A stretch of 64,000 bases of DNA from Pseudomonas sp. Its GTDB lineage: Bacteria; Pseudomonadota; Gammaproteobacteria; Pseudomonadales; Pseudomonadaceae. Of the stretch, positions 29,073 through 38,370 are shown in pieces. The DNA lies in the NCBI RefSeq assembly GCF_030683065.1, contig NZ_JAUXMX010000040.1, positions 88,254 through 152,253 on the forward strand. The letters run 5' to 3'. The translations under genes were made by a program, and so were the position numbers. The first letter of the stretch is position 1. Every line of letters begins with the position of its first letter. Under the pieces are notes generated by a model. It ran no database searches. It saw only the letters and a list, made by a program, of their open reading frames with translations, and was not told the origin of the DNA.

Positions 29073-29502
29073 ATTCGCCAGGGCGCCGCCGCTCATGCCC
29101 GCGTGCGCCAGGCGCCGGCTATCAAAAAGGCCATGTACGCGCTAGCTGCCGCAAGGCGATAAATAGCCAACGCGCGGGAGCTGTAGGGGCCAGTTTGCTG
29201 TGGCTCAGCGCTCCTACGATGCTTTTGTGCTGCTTATCGCCAGCAAGGACTAAGCGCCCTCCTGGTTCCTACAAGGGGTTACTGCATGCAACACATAACC
29301 GGGCATAGCCCCAGGTTTACATCAGGGGTTGCCTATAGAGCCGCTCGCAACGCCCTGCCCTGATGGAATTTCCATACATATGACGAGTCAGAATAGGCGC
29401 GAGTACTCGAAACCTGCCCAGAGGCAATGCCAGCAAAGCAAAATCGCAGTACTCTGCGCCGGGCATATTCAGCGCCACCCTCTAATTCCAAGGAGCAACA
29501 AC

Positions 29503-29781
29503 ATGGCCATGACTAAAGACCAACTGATCAGCGACATCGCCGAAGCCATCGACGCACCCAAAACCACCGTGCGCGCCGCACTTGAGCAGCTCAGCGAAAT
29601 CGTCGGTGATGCCTTGGAAAACGGTGGCGAAATCACCCTGCCTGGCATTGGCAAGTTAAAAGTCAGCGACCGCCCAGCACGCACCGGCCGCAACCCGCAG
29701 ACCGGTATGGCAATCGAAATTGCCGCGAAAAAAGTGGTCAAATACGTACCAGCCAAGGCCCTGACCGACGCGATCAACTGA
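29503..29781 (+). CDS. HU-family DNA-binding protein
   Basis: This 92-residue histone-like protein has the HU/IHF fold, with MTKDQLISDIAEAIDAPKTT at the N-terminus and the DNA-binding arm signature GIGKLKVSDRPARTGRNPQT. HU proteins bend and compact DNA. The start MAMTKDQ is chosen because AGGAG lies 7 bases upstream; the open frame extends further but without similarity. It resembles the divergent HU-like proteins of pseudomonads rather than HupB or IHF. Confidence 0.92.
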   Translation: MAMTKDQLISDIAEAIDAPKTTVRAALEQLSEIVGDALENGGEITLPGIGKLKVSDRPARTGRNPQTGMAIEIAAKKVVKYVPAKALTDAIN

Positions 29782-29994
29782 TCGACGCAAGAAGCAAGTG
29801 GACTCCGCTGCGCTGCCAAAACATTGGCCGACAGCGGAATCTCATCTGACCGAGAACACCTGCACAACCCTACAGCTGGCGGGTTGTCGCTCCGCTCCGA
29901 AGCCGCCCTACGGTTTGCCCAACACTCTCGGGCAACACGCCAACCGGGTGTATACGGACTCTTCCACAACAGCTACAAGCCAGGCCAACGCCAA

Positions 29995-30018
29995 TCGCGG
30001 ACAAGTCCCCTCCTACAA
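29995..30018 (-). repeat. REP element variant
   Basis: TCGCGGACAAGTCCCCTCC is the REP core in reverse orientation with one arm altered. The 290-bp spacer around it (HU-like gene to wbpM) shows no gene. Confidence 0.6.
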
Positions 30019-30069
30019 AGCGGCTGGCGCCCGCCATGCGCGGCCGGAGCTAATCCTACAATGGGCTCG

Positions 30070-32076
30070 CTACGGCTCTATCCGCCGTTGCAGATGTATC
30101 CAGTCGACGATCTCGCCTTCCGGCGCATAGCCGCTCACGGTCTCACGCAGCAACTGGCGCACGCGGTCGTAGTCGTCGCGTTCAACTGCATTGAGCAGAT
30201 CGGTCAGCACCTTCTTGAAGGCCTCCCAAGACAGGCACTCTTCGTTGGCGCGCATGATCATTGGGTGATCGGTGGGGCTGACGTTGTCGCCGATCAACAG
30301 CTCTTCGTACAGTTTCTCACCAGGACGCAAACCGGTGAACTCAATGGCGATATCACCGTGCGGGTTCTTTTCAGAGCGCACGCTGAGGCCACTGAGGTGG
30401 ATCATCTTCTCTGCCAGCTCGACGATCTTCACCGGCTGCCCCATGTCCAGCACAAACACATCACCGCCCTGCCCCAAGGCGCCGGCCTGGATCACCAGCT
30501 GCGCGGCTTCGGGAATGGTCATGAAATAGCGGGTGATATTCGGATGAGTCACCGTCACCGGGCCGCCCCGACGAATCTGATCATGGAAGCGCGGAATCAC
30601 CGAGCCCGATGAGCCCAGTACGTTGCCAAACCGCACCATGGTGAAACGGGTCTTGTTGACCTGGTGCACGGCATCTTCACTTCTGAACAACACCGGCGCC
30701 GTCTCTGCGCTCAAGGCCTGCAACACCATCTCGGCCAGACGCTTGGTGCTGCCCATCACATTGGTCGGGCGTACGGCTTTATCCGTGGAGATCAGCACGA
30801 AGTGCTCCACTCCGGCCTTGATCGCCGCCTGCGCGGTGAAGGTGGAACCGAGCACATTGTTCAGCACACCCTCGGCGATATTATGCTCGACCATCGGCAC
30901 ATGCTTGTACGCCGCCGCGTGATACACCGTGTTCACCGCCCAGGTACGCATCACATCGAACAAACGCCCGGCGTTGCGGATCGAGCCCAGAATCGGTACC
31001 AAACGCACTGGCAGCGACTCACGGCGAATGCGCTGCTCCAGCTCGCTATGAATGCTGTAGAGATTGAATTCGCTGTGCTCGAACAACAACAAGGTGGTCG
31101 GCCCCGTCGCGACAATCTGCCGGCACAACTCCGAACCAATAGAACCACCCGCGCCGGTGACCATCACTACCTGGCCGCGAATGCAGCGCTCGAACAAGGC
31201 CTTCTGCGGCGGCACTGCATCGCGCCCGAGCAGGTCGGCGATGTCTACTTCCTGCACGTCATCGACCTTGACCCGGCCGCTGGCCAGATCCATAAACCCA
31301 GGGACACTGCGCACATGCAGCGGGTAGTGCTCCAATAGCTCCAAAATCTCGCGACGGCGGGCCCGACTGGCGGAAGGAATCGCCAGCAGAATCTCATCGG
31401 CAGCGGTTTCATCGACCAACTGCTGGATGTGCTTGGAGGTATAGACCCGCAGCCCGGCGATCACCCGATTGGCAATAGTGGCATCGTCATCGATAAAGGC
31501 TACCGGCCGCATGCCTCGGCCCAGGCGCAACGCCGCAACCAGCTGATTACCTGCCGCGCCCGCACCGTAGATCACCACCTTTGGCAGCCCAGCATCGCGC
31601 CCACCGAACCGGCCAGGATTATCCGACGAGTACCAGTCACCCATGAAGTACTGACGCATCAACAGCCGCAACCCACCGATCATCACCAGGCTCAACCACC
31701 AGTAGTTAAAAACCATCGAGCGCGGAATAAGCTTGGGCGCTCCCTGATACCAGTACACCGCCAACGCCAGAAGCAACGCCGACAGCGTAACCGCCTTGAC
31801 GATGGCCAGCAGCGCATCGTTGCCGAAATAACGCATGACCGCGCGGTACATACCGAAGCGGATAAACATAGGAATGGCGATCAGGGGCGCCGCAACAAAC
31901 AGCCAGGCATGCCCGGCAAACGGCTCGATGCTTTTCATGTCACCCAAGCGCACAACGAAAGCCAGCCACAACGACGCCCACACCAACACCACATCCATAC
32001 CGACCTGGAGCATTCGCTTCTGACGCCGTGGTAATTGAACCAAACGGCTACGCAACTTTTCGGCAAGTCTTAACAC
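30070..32076 (-). CDS. wbpM: UDP-GlcNAc 4,6-dehydratase WbpM (CapD/FlaA1-like)
   Basis: This 668-residue inner-membrane enzyme makes UDP-4-keto-6-deoxy-GlcNAc, the precursor of QuiNAc or FucNAc in B-band O-antigen. About four N-terminal helices precede a CoA-binding-like domain (VVIYGAGAAGNQL), then the catalytic Rossmann domain with TGAGGSIGSELCRQI and the M-x-x-x-K variant of the active site in PTNVMGSTKRLAEM. Length matches P. aeruginosa WbpM. It ends the O-antigen locus, as in P. aeruginosa, but here it is separated from the wbpL-like gene by a gtr cassette. Confidence 0.95.
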   Translation of the reverse strand: MLRLAEKLRSRLVQLPRRQKRMLQVGMDVVLVWASLWLAFVVRLGDMKSIEPFAGHAWLFVAAPLIAIPMFIRFGMYRAVMRYFGNDALLAIVKAVTLSALLLALAVYWYQGAPKLIPRSMVFNYWWLSLVMIGGLRLLMRQYFMGDWYSSDNPGRFGGRDAGLPKVVIYGAGAAGNQLVAALRLGRGMRPVAFIDDDATIANRVIAGLRVYTSKHIQQLVDETAADEILLAIPSASRARRREILELLEHYPLHVRSVPGFMDLASGRVKVDDVQEVDIADLLGRDAVPPQKALFERCIRGQVVMVTGAGGSIGSELCRQIVATGPTTLLLFEHSEFNLYSIHSELEQRIRRESLPVRLVPILGSIRNAGRLFDVMRTWAVNTVYHAAAYKHVPMVEHNIAEGVLNNVLGSTFTAQAAIKAGVEHFVLISTDKAVRPTNVMGSTKRLAEMVLQALSAETAPVLFRSEDAVHQVNKTRFTMVRFGNVLGSSGSVIPRFHDQIRRGGPVTVTHPNITRYFMTIPEAAQLVIQAGALGQGGDVFVLDMGQPVKIVELAEKMIHLSGLSVRSEKNPHGDIAIEFTGLRPGEKLYEELLIGDNVSPTDHPMIMRANEECLSWEAFKKVLTDLLNAVERDDYDRVRQLLRETVSGYAPEGEIVDWIHLQRRIEP

Positions 32077-32454
32077 TACAACACCTCAATCCTAAGAACG
32101 TGAAACCAGCGGAGTAGTCACCCCACCGAGTTAAAACCTGACTATTGATGGAAAAACCAACAGCGAATGCGTACCACCTAAGACCCGAAGCACACAGCAG
32201 CCCCCCTGCAGGAGCGACCCATGGCAGCGAAGGCGGACAACATCCGCCCAAAATCCCCCCCGCCAAGATCAAGCCCAACAACCCCATCTCCTGCTACACA
32301 CAACATTAAGGCCGAGGGCTTCTCGCAACCTTTGGCGATACTTCCATATCCACTAGCCATGATCATTCCCCCTGAATTATTGATACCACAAATATGTCTA
32401 TGGTTTTGTTGCCGGCGCTAATACGGGATCCCTGAAGAAAAAGCCATCCACCCT
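32077..32454. other. Non-coding gap upstream of wbpM
   Basis: I see no gene, repeat or clear terminator here. Base composition changes from GC-rich at the wbpM side to AT-rich toward gtrA, marking an edge of the acquired cassette. Confidence 0.4.
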
Positions 32455-32868
32455 TTACACTGGATTCTTTATAAAGACATATTTTGACAGAATATATGTC
32501 ATTGGAAAAGTAAACATTATCACTACTAGTGGCGCTAAATATTTATCAAGATTGATCTTTTCAACCCAGAACCATAATAATAAAATACTGATAAAATACT
32601 GAGTTAAATATACAAATAGCAACATGGCAACTGACTTAATACCCTGATGACTTTTGAATACAAAAAAACGATTCATTAAATAAGCAAAGACTATACCGGC
32701 AATATACGAAATAGCGTAACTTACTGTATAAGAAAAAAAAATTAATAGTAGTACGTAAATTCCGTACGTTAGAGTGGTATTCAGCGTGCTTGAAATAAAG
32801 AATTTTGGGAAATTGCTTTTGATTAATTTTTTTACTAGCGGAATCATCATAGAAAAAATATTCCACAT
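32455..32868 (-). CDS. gtrA: GtrA-family membrane protein (probable lipid-linked sugar flippase)
   Basis: This 137-residue protein has four membrane helices and a GtrA-like pattern with SSTLNTTLTYGIYVLLL and VFAYLMNRFFVFKS. GtrA proteins are thought to flip undecaprenyl-phosphate-glucose so it can modify O-antigen. The codon use is strongly AT-rich, unlike the core genes. The next cassette gene lies 790 bp upstream, with an IS30 remnant in between, so transcription may no longer be coupled. Confidence 0.83.
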   Translation of the reverse strand: MWNIFSMMIPLVKKLIKSNFPKFFISSTLNTTLTYGIYVLLLIFFSYTVSYAISYIAGIVFAYLMNRFFVFKSHQGIKSVAMLLFVYLTQYFISILLLWFWVEKINLDKYLAPLVVIMFTFPMTYILSKYVFIKNPV

Positions 32869-32987
32869 TTCTCGATTAAAGATTTAAACCCAACGATTGT
32901 AGGAGCTAAGAGCAACACGACTATTTAACTGAAATTGACACGTCGCGCCCACATAGCCATAGTCTTTTGCACTATATTACTCATCAA

Positions 32988-33500
32988 CTAGGATAGTACA
33001 TTTGGTATCGAAGCATTGGCCTTACTCTCGATCAGATCTCCGTCCCTGTGGCCAGGCGTCAGGCGATCTTGAATATCCAGCGGGCGCATATGAACTCTGA
33101 CAATGTCAGGGATCTGGCCACGACGATCCACGCCACCAGAGCTCAGTTTGCGCGTTGTCTTACGTGACGCAGGCAGATGATCAGCGCCTTGCCCAGCTCT
33201 CCGACCGGCAAGACATAGGTCGCCACACAACAGACGTAGGTATCTCTGAGGCTGGGAGTGTTCATGCTCCGAGGCTTACCTGCAATCAGCCTGGGAGAAA
33301 AAATCTCAGGCAGCAAGTATGCGGGTCACCAACTAGAAACGCTCGCTAACGGGCAGCAGCTTTCGCATCGCTCGGCAAACTCGGCTAAGGCCCTACATCT
33401 GTTGCTGAGTCTAGCGAACCGAGTAGCTGCAACAGGCAGCTCGATTACGGAACAGTTACCAGTGGCTGGTTCTCTGCCTATCGTTTCAGGCGTTGCACTT
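32988..33500 (-). pseudogene. Remnant of an IS30-family transposase gene
   Basis: On the minus strand two frames together reproduce an IS30 transposase core. One frame reads FSPRLIAGKPRSMNTPSLRD and then YVLPVGELGKALIICLRHV. After a frameshift the other reads SSGGVDRRGQIPDIV and RPLDIQDRLTPGHRDGDLI, ending in SKANAS. The first catalytic aspartate region (GHWEGD in intact members, GHRDGD here) is altered. The C-terminal two thirds, both terminal inverted repeats and the start are missing or unrecognisable. At least one stop and one frameshift confirm decay. Confidence 0.75.
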
Positions 33501-33661
33501 ATTATATGAACTCAGGCAAGACTAAAGCCTTGAGCACAATCGATATGGGGTGGGCACGCTCTTCAACGCTGAGTTCGGAATAAAACATGGGGCAACACCT
33601 TATCGGAAAGGTCAGATACTGGACACAGCTTTGCGGCCGCCGTCATTACGTAATGAAATAT
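33501..33661. other. Short gap between the IS30 remnant and gtrB-like gene
   Basis: No gene or clear repeat is seen. It may contain unrecognisable flanks of the decayed insertion sequence. Confidence 0.35.
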
Positions 33662-34606
33662 CTATATATCTTCACTCCTACCTCTAAAACTATCAACACG
33701 CATAGGAATCGCTAGAGGTCGGTTCTTTGTATTTTCGTAAGTTCGCCAAGCATAAGAGCCAATAATTCCCAAGCCAAAAAGATTCAAACAGCCAATAAAG
33801 GTAACCGTGAGCATGATCATTGCGTAGCCAGGCACCTCAATCATACCGTTAATTTTGGCTATAAGTGTCAACACTCCAAACAATGCAGCCAACACTGCTC
33901 CAAAAGCTCCGAATCTGATCAAGGCTTTTATAGGAATATCGGTAAAAGAAAAAATACTGTCCATGAGGTAGTTAACCTTCTTGCGGAAGGTCCAGGCAGA
34001 CTTTCCGTATACCCTTTCTAGGCGCGAGTAAGTCACGATTTCACGGCGGTATCCTAGCCAGAAGATCTGAGCGATCAATGAACTATGCCTTTCTTCCAGA
34101 GTAAGCAGCCTATCGCGAAATACCTTGTTACATGCGAAAATATCTACGCCACCTATTGGGATTTCGGGTATGACATAGTGTCGGTATAGATTCCAGAAAA
34201 TTTTTGAAGCTAATTGGCTATTCCAAGAATCCTGACGACTCTCCCGAACGCCGACAACCACATCAACCTCTTGCTGTATCAAGATACGATTCATTTCAAT
34301 AACCAACTCTGGCGGCTCTTGAAGATCTGCAGCCATTACAGCAAAACGATCTCCGGTACCATGCTGAAGCCCTGCCCTGATCGCCATAAATGATCCAAAA
34401 TTTCTCGACAATAATACTATTTTTGATTGGAAATGTTGAGACGGAAGCTTCGCACGAAGAATTTCATAACAACGATCCGGACTGCCATCAACCACAAATA
34501 CAACTTCAAGTCTGCCATTTAATTTTAAATATAAACCTGCAACCGATACTAATAGATCAGGAAGGTTTGCTTCATTGCCATAAACTGGAATTACCAATGT
34601 TAACAA
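33662..34606 (-). CDS. gtrB: GtrB-like glycosyltransferase family 2 (bactoprenol sugar transferase)
   Basis: This 314-residue GT2 enzyme would transfer a hexose to undecaprenyl phosphate. The catalytic domain opens LTLVIPVYGNEANLPDLL and has VVDGSPD and AADLQEPPELV (metal site region). Two C-terminal membrane helices (about residues 220–245 and 255–285 of the protein) are typical of GtrB. The TTG start is chosen because AGGAG lies 7 bases upstream and the protein then begins at the first beta strand; an ATG 54 bases earlier is possible. Base composition is AT-rich. Confidence 0.83.
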   Translation of the reverse strand: MLTLVIPVYGNEANLPDLLVSVAGLYLKLNGRLEVVFVVDGSPDRCYEILRAKLPSQHFQSKIVLLSRNFGSFMAIRAGLQHGTGDRFAVMAADLQEPPELVIEMNRILIQQEVDVVVGVRESRQDSWNSQLASKIFWNLYRHYVIPEIPIGGVDIFACNKVFRDRLLTLEERHSSLIAQIFWLGYRREIVTYSRLERVYGKSAWTFRKKVNYLMDSIFSFTDIPIKALIRFGAFGAVLAALFGVLTLIAKINGMIEVPGYAMIMLTVTFIGCLNLFGLGIIGSYAWRTYENTKNRPLAIPMRVDSFRGRSEDI

Positions 34607-34690
34607 AATAAGTCTCCTAGAATAGAATTCTACGCCTAACCTAAAGCCATAGACATTCACAAAAATATTACTAATAAAAAAGCTAAACAG

Positions 34691-36208
34691 TTACCAAATT
34701 TTTAATGGATAGTTCTTCAAGCTATATGTAGAGAACAATAAATGCCCTGCAATGAAAACAGCTATTGAAGCCAAACCAATTTCATAACTATCAATAGACA
34801 TCCAAGGCCCTTGTCGTCCAAAATAGAATTGCCATTCGTCCGATTGAAAGCTGGCCCCAGACTGAAGTGCTGTAATCGTTTTTTTATTTAGCCAAAGAAG
34901 AGGTGAAATTAAAGCAATAGAGACTAGCAAGCACCACTTTCTTTGAGCGTAAGAAAATTCAGACATAGCAAATATTGTCACTAATATTGGTAGCACCCCT
35001 ATCCATTGCCTGCTTTCTGATCCAAATAAAAGAAAAGGAATAAAAGCGGAAAATATCACCAGCAGGCCTATTGGAGTATTTTTTTGCCCGCCAAATGAGT
35101 ATTTGGCGACCACAATAAGTGCGGGGATAATAGTTGGTGTTAAATTTAAAAAATGCGAAACTAACGGCTTAAAAGGTAGGGCTAACGACTGTAATGCCAT
35201 ATTCAAAAATAGCGGCGGCCCAGCGAACCCCGAAGACCAATCTATGCAGCTATACATGAAGTACGCGCTTGAGAGCGTTGCAACAAAAGAAAGCGTTAAA
35301 TATTTATAGCTTACTGCCTTCCAAGTATTAATATTTGTTAAAATGCTAATATATATCCACACTACAAACAAAACCGCTGCACTTATGCTGAGTAATGATA
35401 GTGAGCGCAGTTCCATTAACGCTGTTACGCCGTCTTTGTCCGTAGCGTGGGCTAGAATTTTATCTTGCGGGATACTAAGTAAGTATGGAACTATAAAAAA
35501 AAATATACTGATAGAAATTAAAACCGTTGCCAGTATGCGAGCTGATATTCTATATTTGTACCTTGGCACGGCTTGTGCTCCTTGTGCTCGTAGAGGGAAC
35601 GCGCTCAAAATCAAAGGAATGAGGAACGACCCAGGAATTATCCACAAGCTGGCAGCTGATATAACACATAGCGCCCAACGCTGTGACTTTGACCAACACC
35701 ACAAGCATAAACAGCTTGTTGCAAGCGCAGCATGATCACTCAATATCGGATAGAAAACTGGCATCACTATAAAAGGCCAAGTTAAAATTAATGCCGCAAG
35801 TGAGAGTATAGAAATTTTCTTCTGCAACCCCAACTCCAAAAATGTTGCGTACAGTAGACTTGCGCTTGCTGCAAGTAAAATCGAATTTAAGATTGCTTGG
35901 ATTATGATTATTTGACTATGATTAGCACCAAATTTTATCGCTAAAATAATGGGAAAAAAAGCTGGCATTCTAATTTCTCGATATGGGTCGCCAGATATAT
36001 CCCCGCCCGCAGCTAAAATTTGAGCGTAGTTGTAATATATGCTACCATCCCAACCTGCCCCATCACTTACAGGAATATAACCGCTTATAAAACTAATCAA
36101 TAGAAACAATATAAAAACCGAGAGGAATATTGTTATATATTCTCTATTCATCAACATAAAAAACTTGTAATTTATTACGTCGTTAAAAAAAATATCGATT
36201 TTTTTCAT
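34691..36208 (-). CDS. Polytopic membrane protein, probable GtrC-like GT-C glycosyltransferase
   Basis: This 505-residue protein has roughly eleven membrane helices and a first periplasmic loop with SDGAGWDGSIYYNYAQ, where acidic residues could form a GT-C active site. I do not recognise a named family with certainty. Its place directly upstream of gtrB and gtrA in the same direction makes it the likely strain-specific transferase that adds the flipped sugar to O-antigen. The start MKKIDIFF has a weak Shine-Dalgarno. It is strongly AT-rich. Confidence 0.65.
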   Translation of the reverse strand: MKKIDIFFNDVINYKFFMLMNREYITIFLSVFILFLLISFISGYIPVSDGAGWDGSIYYNYAQILAAGGDISGDPYREIRMPAFFPIILAIKFGANHSQIIIIQAILNSILLAASASLLYATFLELGLQKKISILSLAALILTWPFIVMPVFYPILSDHAALATSCLCLWCWSKSQRWALCVISAASLWIIPGSFLIPLILSAFPLRAQGAQAVPRYKYRISARILATVLISISIFFFIVPYLLSIPQDKILAHATDKDGVTALMELRSLSLLSISAAVLFVVWIYISILTNINTWKAVSYKYLTLSFVATLSSAYFMYSCIDWSSGFAGPPLFLNMALQSLALPFKPLVSHFLNLTPTIIPALIVVAKYSFGGQKNTPIGLLVIFSAFIPFLLFGSESRQWIGVLPILVTIFAMSEFSYAQRKWCLLVSIALISPLLWLNKKTITALQSGASFQSDEWQFYFGRQGPWMSIDSYEIGLASIAVFIAGHLLFSTYSLKNYPLKIW

Positions 36209-36364
36209 AAGTAGACCAAGGAACTACAGAGGAAATTAATAACTAGCATACTGGCTTTTATTTGCGCAAAAAATACCACGGATGGCATATTTCTTCATGG
36301 GAAATTGCTTCCAAATCGACTCGTGCCGGCCCGCGCCGATTATATATAAGTAATGTCCGCTCGC

Positions 36365-37399
36365 TCACGGTCGCTGCTCCAACTCACCGGCATGGTATTT
36401 CAGCGCCAGCCCCAGCAACGGCACGTAAGCGATCATCAACCCCAGCAAGCCGTCTACCCCGCCAAGCCCGACCCAAAGGGCGATAGGCAACAACCAGAGA
36501 AGATTGATGCCGCCCACAATAAGCGTTACCGGCAAATGCCGACCGACCCGGCGCGAAGCGTACTGATAGGCGTGGCTGCGGTGGGCCTCATACACCTTGT
36601 CGCCGCGCAACAACCGGCGCAGCAAGGTAAAGGTGGCATCGACGATGAACACCCCAAGCAGAATCAACCAACTCCACAGCAACTGCGGCGCCACCCAGGC
36701 CGCCTGCAATGACAGCACACCCAGGGTGATGCCGAGAAAACCACTGCCCGCATCGCCCATAAAGATCCGTGCCGGCGGAAAGTTCCAAAACAGAAAACCC
36801 GCAACGGCTGCAGCCAAAAGCAAAGGCACAACGAATTCCGTAGGTTGGGTTGAGCCTGCGATACCCAACAAGATGTACAACAAGCCCCCCCCAAAACACA
36901 CACAAATCGCCTCGACACTGGCAATACCGTCGATACCATCCATGAAGTTATAGAGATTGAGCAGCCACACCAGATACAGCGTCGCCAGCGCATGGCCAAA
37001 CCAGCCCAGATCAACAGTGAAGCCGAACATCGCCACCGGCGGCAAACCACCCAGCCAGAACAATGCCCAGATAGCCGCAGCAAAATGCCCAAGCAAACGC
37101 CAGCGCGCGGCGATATGACCGTGATCATCGAGAAAGCCCAACACGGCAATACCCGCACCAGCACCCAGCAACGCCCAAGCCAAAGGCCAAGCGACCAAGC
37201 CCATGCCGGCCATCACCGGCAAGGCCAACAGAAAGCTCACCACGATAGCCACCCCACCACCACGTGGCGTCGGCACCGAGTGCGAGCTTCGGGCGTTGGG
37301 GATATCCATCAGGCTGCGAGCCAGGGCATAACGGCGCAACGCGCCAGTCAAAAAAAGCGCAACGCCGGCAATCACCGGCAAAAACCACCAGATACTCAT
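36365..37399 (-). CDS. wbpL: WbpL-like undecaprenyl-phosphate glycosyl-1-phosphate transferase
   Basis: This 344-residue MraY/WecA-family membrane enzyme starts O-antigen synthesis by moving a sugar-1-phosphate (in P. aeruginosa, FucNAc or QuiNAc) onto undecaprenyl phosphate. About ten helices are present with the signature segments RSSHSVPTPRGGG, LNLYNFMDGIDGIASVE and FMGDAGSGFLG. The start overlaps the stop of the upstream epimerase-like gene by 4 bp. The order epimerase-like–wbpL matches wbpV–wbpL of P. aeruginosa O6-type loci. Confidence 0.92.
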   Translation of the reverse strand: MSIWWFLPVIAGVALFLTGALRRYALARSLMDIPNARSSHSVPTPRGGGVAIVVSFLLALPVMAGMGLVAWPLAWALLGAGAGIAVLGFLDDHGHIAARWRLLGHFAAAIWALFWLGGLPPVAMFGFTVDLGWFGHALATLYLVWLLNLYNFMDGIDGIASVEAICVCFGGGLLYILLGIAGSTQPTEFVVPLLLAAAVAGFLFWNFPPARIFMGDAGSGFLGITLGVLSLQAAWVAPQLLWSWLILLGVFIVDATFTLLRRLLRGDKVYEAHRSHAYQYASRRVGRHLPVTLIVGGINLLWLLPIALWVGLGGVDGLLGLMIAYVPLLGLALKYHAGELEQRP

Positions 37400-38370
37400 T
37401 TGCTTTGCTGTTCCAGAAAATACTTGGCCGTCTTACGTAACGCTTCGTCAACGCTGAGCGGCGGTGTCCAGTTGAGTAGTTCACGCGTCTTGCCGATGTC
37501 GACTTGCAGCGAGCCGCACAGTCGCTGGGCAAGCGCCTGCTTACCCAACATCCCCGCCCCCACTTCGAGCAGCCGACTCGGCACCGGCAACAAGCGCGCC
37601 GACTTGCCCAGGGCCGTGCCCATCCGGCGCAACAACTCGGTAGTCGAAAGATCCTCGCCATCGCTGACCAGGAAAGTCTGGTTGGCTGCCGCAGGATGGT
37701 CGATGCAGGTCACGATCAAATCCACCAGGTTGTCTAGGGCAACCAGGCTGCGCCGGTTGTGGATGGCCCCAAATGGCAAAGGCACGCCCTTGTGGAGCCA
37801 GCGCATCATGCTCAAGAAATTAGCTTTAACCCCCGGCCCATAGACCAATACAGGACGGATAATTACCACCTCCATCCCGGTTTCAGCCGCCAAGCCTCGT
37901 AAGCCATGTTCGGCTTCCATTTTAGAAATGCCGTACGGGTCCGCCGGAGCAGGCTTAGCGTCGGCGAGGTAAGGTTCACCTACAGCGGTGCCTTCACCGT
38001 TGACCTTGACCGAACTGATAAAGATAAAGCGACGCACAGCTGCCGCCGCTGCCTGGCGAGCGAGATTCAAGGTGCCTTCGACGTTTACTTTGCGAAACTC
38101 GGCAATTGGGTCAGAAGACTGATCGTCCATAACGTGAACACGGGCGGCGGCATGTATCAAAACATGCACATTTTCCAAGGCCTGCGACCAATCAGTAGTC
38201 AACGATAAATCGCCAACCTTAATGAAAGGTAAATCAGGGGAAATCTGGCTTGATGCCTTCCGCAGAACAGCCAGCGGCTGCAAACCCTCCGCAGTAATCC
38301 GCGTCATCAAATAACTGCCGAGAAAACCCGACGCGCCAGTAACCAATACTCTTGAAGAGGAAGTGTTCAT
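37396..38370 (-). CDS. NAD-dependent epimerase/reductase, WbpV-like
   Basis: This 324-residue short-chain dehydrogenase-like enzyme has the cofactor motif VTGASGFLGSYL and the catalytic Y-x-x-x-K in DPYGISKMEAE. It most resembles WbpV or WbpK, which reduce UDP-4-keto-6-deoxy-GlcNAc from WbpM to UDP-QuiNAc or UDP-FucNAc. Which epimer is formed cannot be decided by eye. The context (with WbpM and WbpL) strongly supports this step. Its start overlaps the stop of the upstream glycosyltransferase. Confidence 0.85.
   Translation of the reverse strand: MNTSSSRVLVTGASGFLGSYLMTRITAEGLQPLAVLRKASSQISPDLPFIKVGDLSLTTDWSQALENVHVLIHAAARVHVMDDQSSDPIAEFRKVNVEGTLNLARQAAAAAVRRFIFISSVKVNGEGTAVGEPYLADAKPAPADPYGISKMEAEHGLRGLAAETGMEVVIIRPVLVYGPGVKANFLSMMRWLHKGVPLPFGAIHNRRSLVALDNLVDLIVTCIDHPAAANQTFLVSDGEDLSTTELLRRMGTALGKSARLLPVPSRLLEVGAGMLGKQALAQRLCGSLQVDIGKTRELLNWTPPLSVDEALRKTAKYFLEQQSK

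Larger units (their letters stand above)
28709..29502. other. Repeat-rich spacer between ffs and the HU-like gene
   Basis: This 790-bp stretch holds no gene I can support. It contains one dispersed inverted repeat (28892), a REP pair (29002–29072), and a degenerate palindromic segment near 29180–29225. Its last 100 bp should hold the promoter of the HU-like gene. Confidence 0.5.

Noticed and set aside
28888..29145. 85-codon frame across REP elements
   Set aside because: The frame is built from repeat sequence and has no start signal.
28300..29300. CRISPR-like array in the repeat-rich spacer
   Set aside because: The repeats are inverted, of several types and unevenly spaced, with no regular spacer length and no cas genes in the window.
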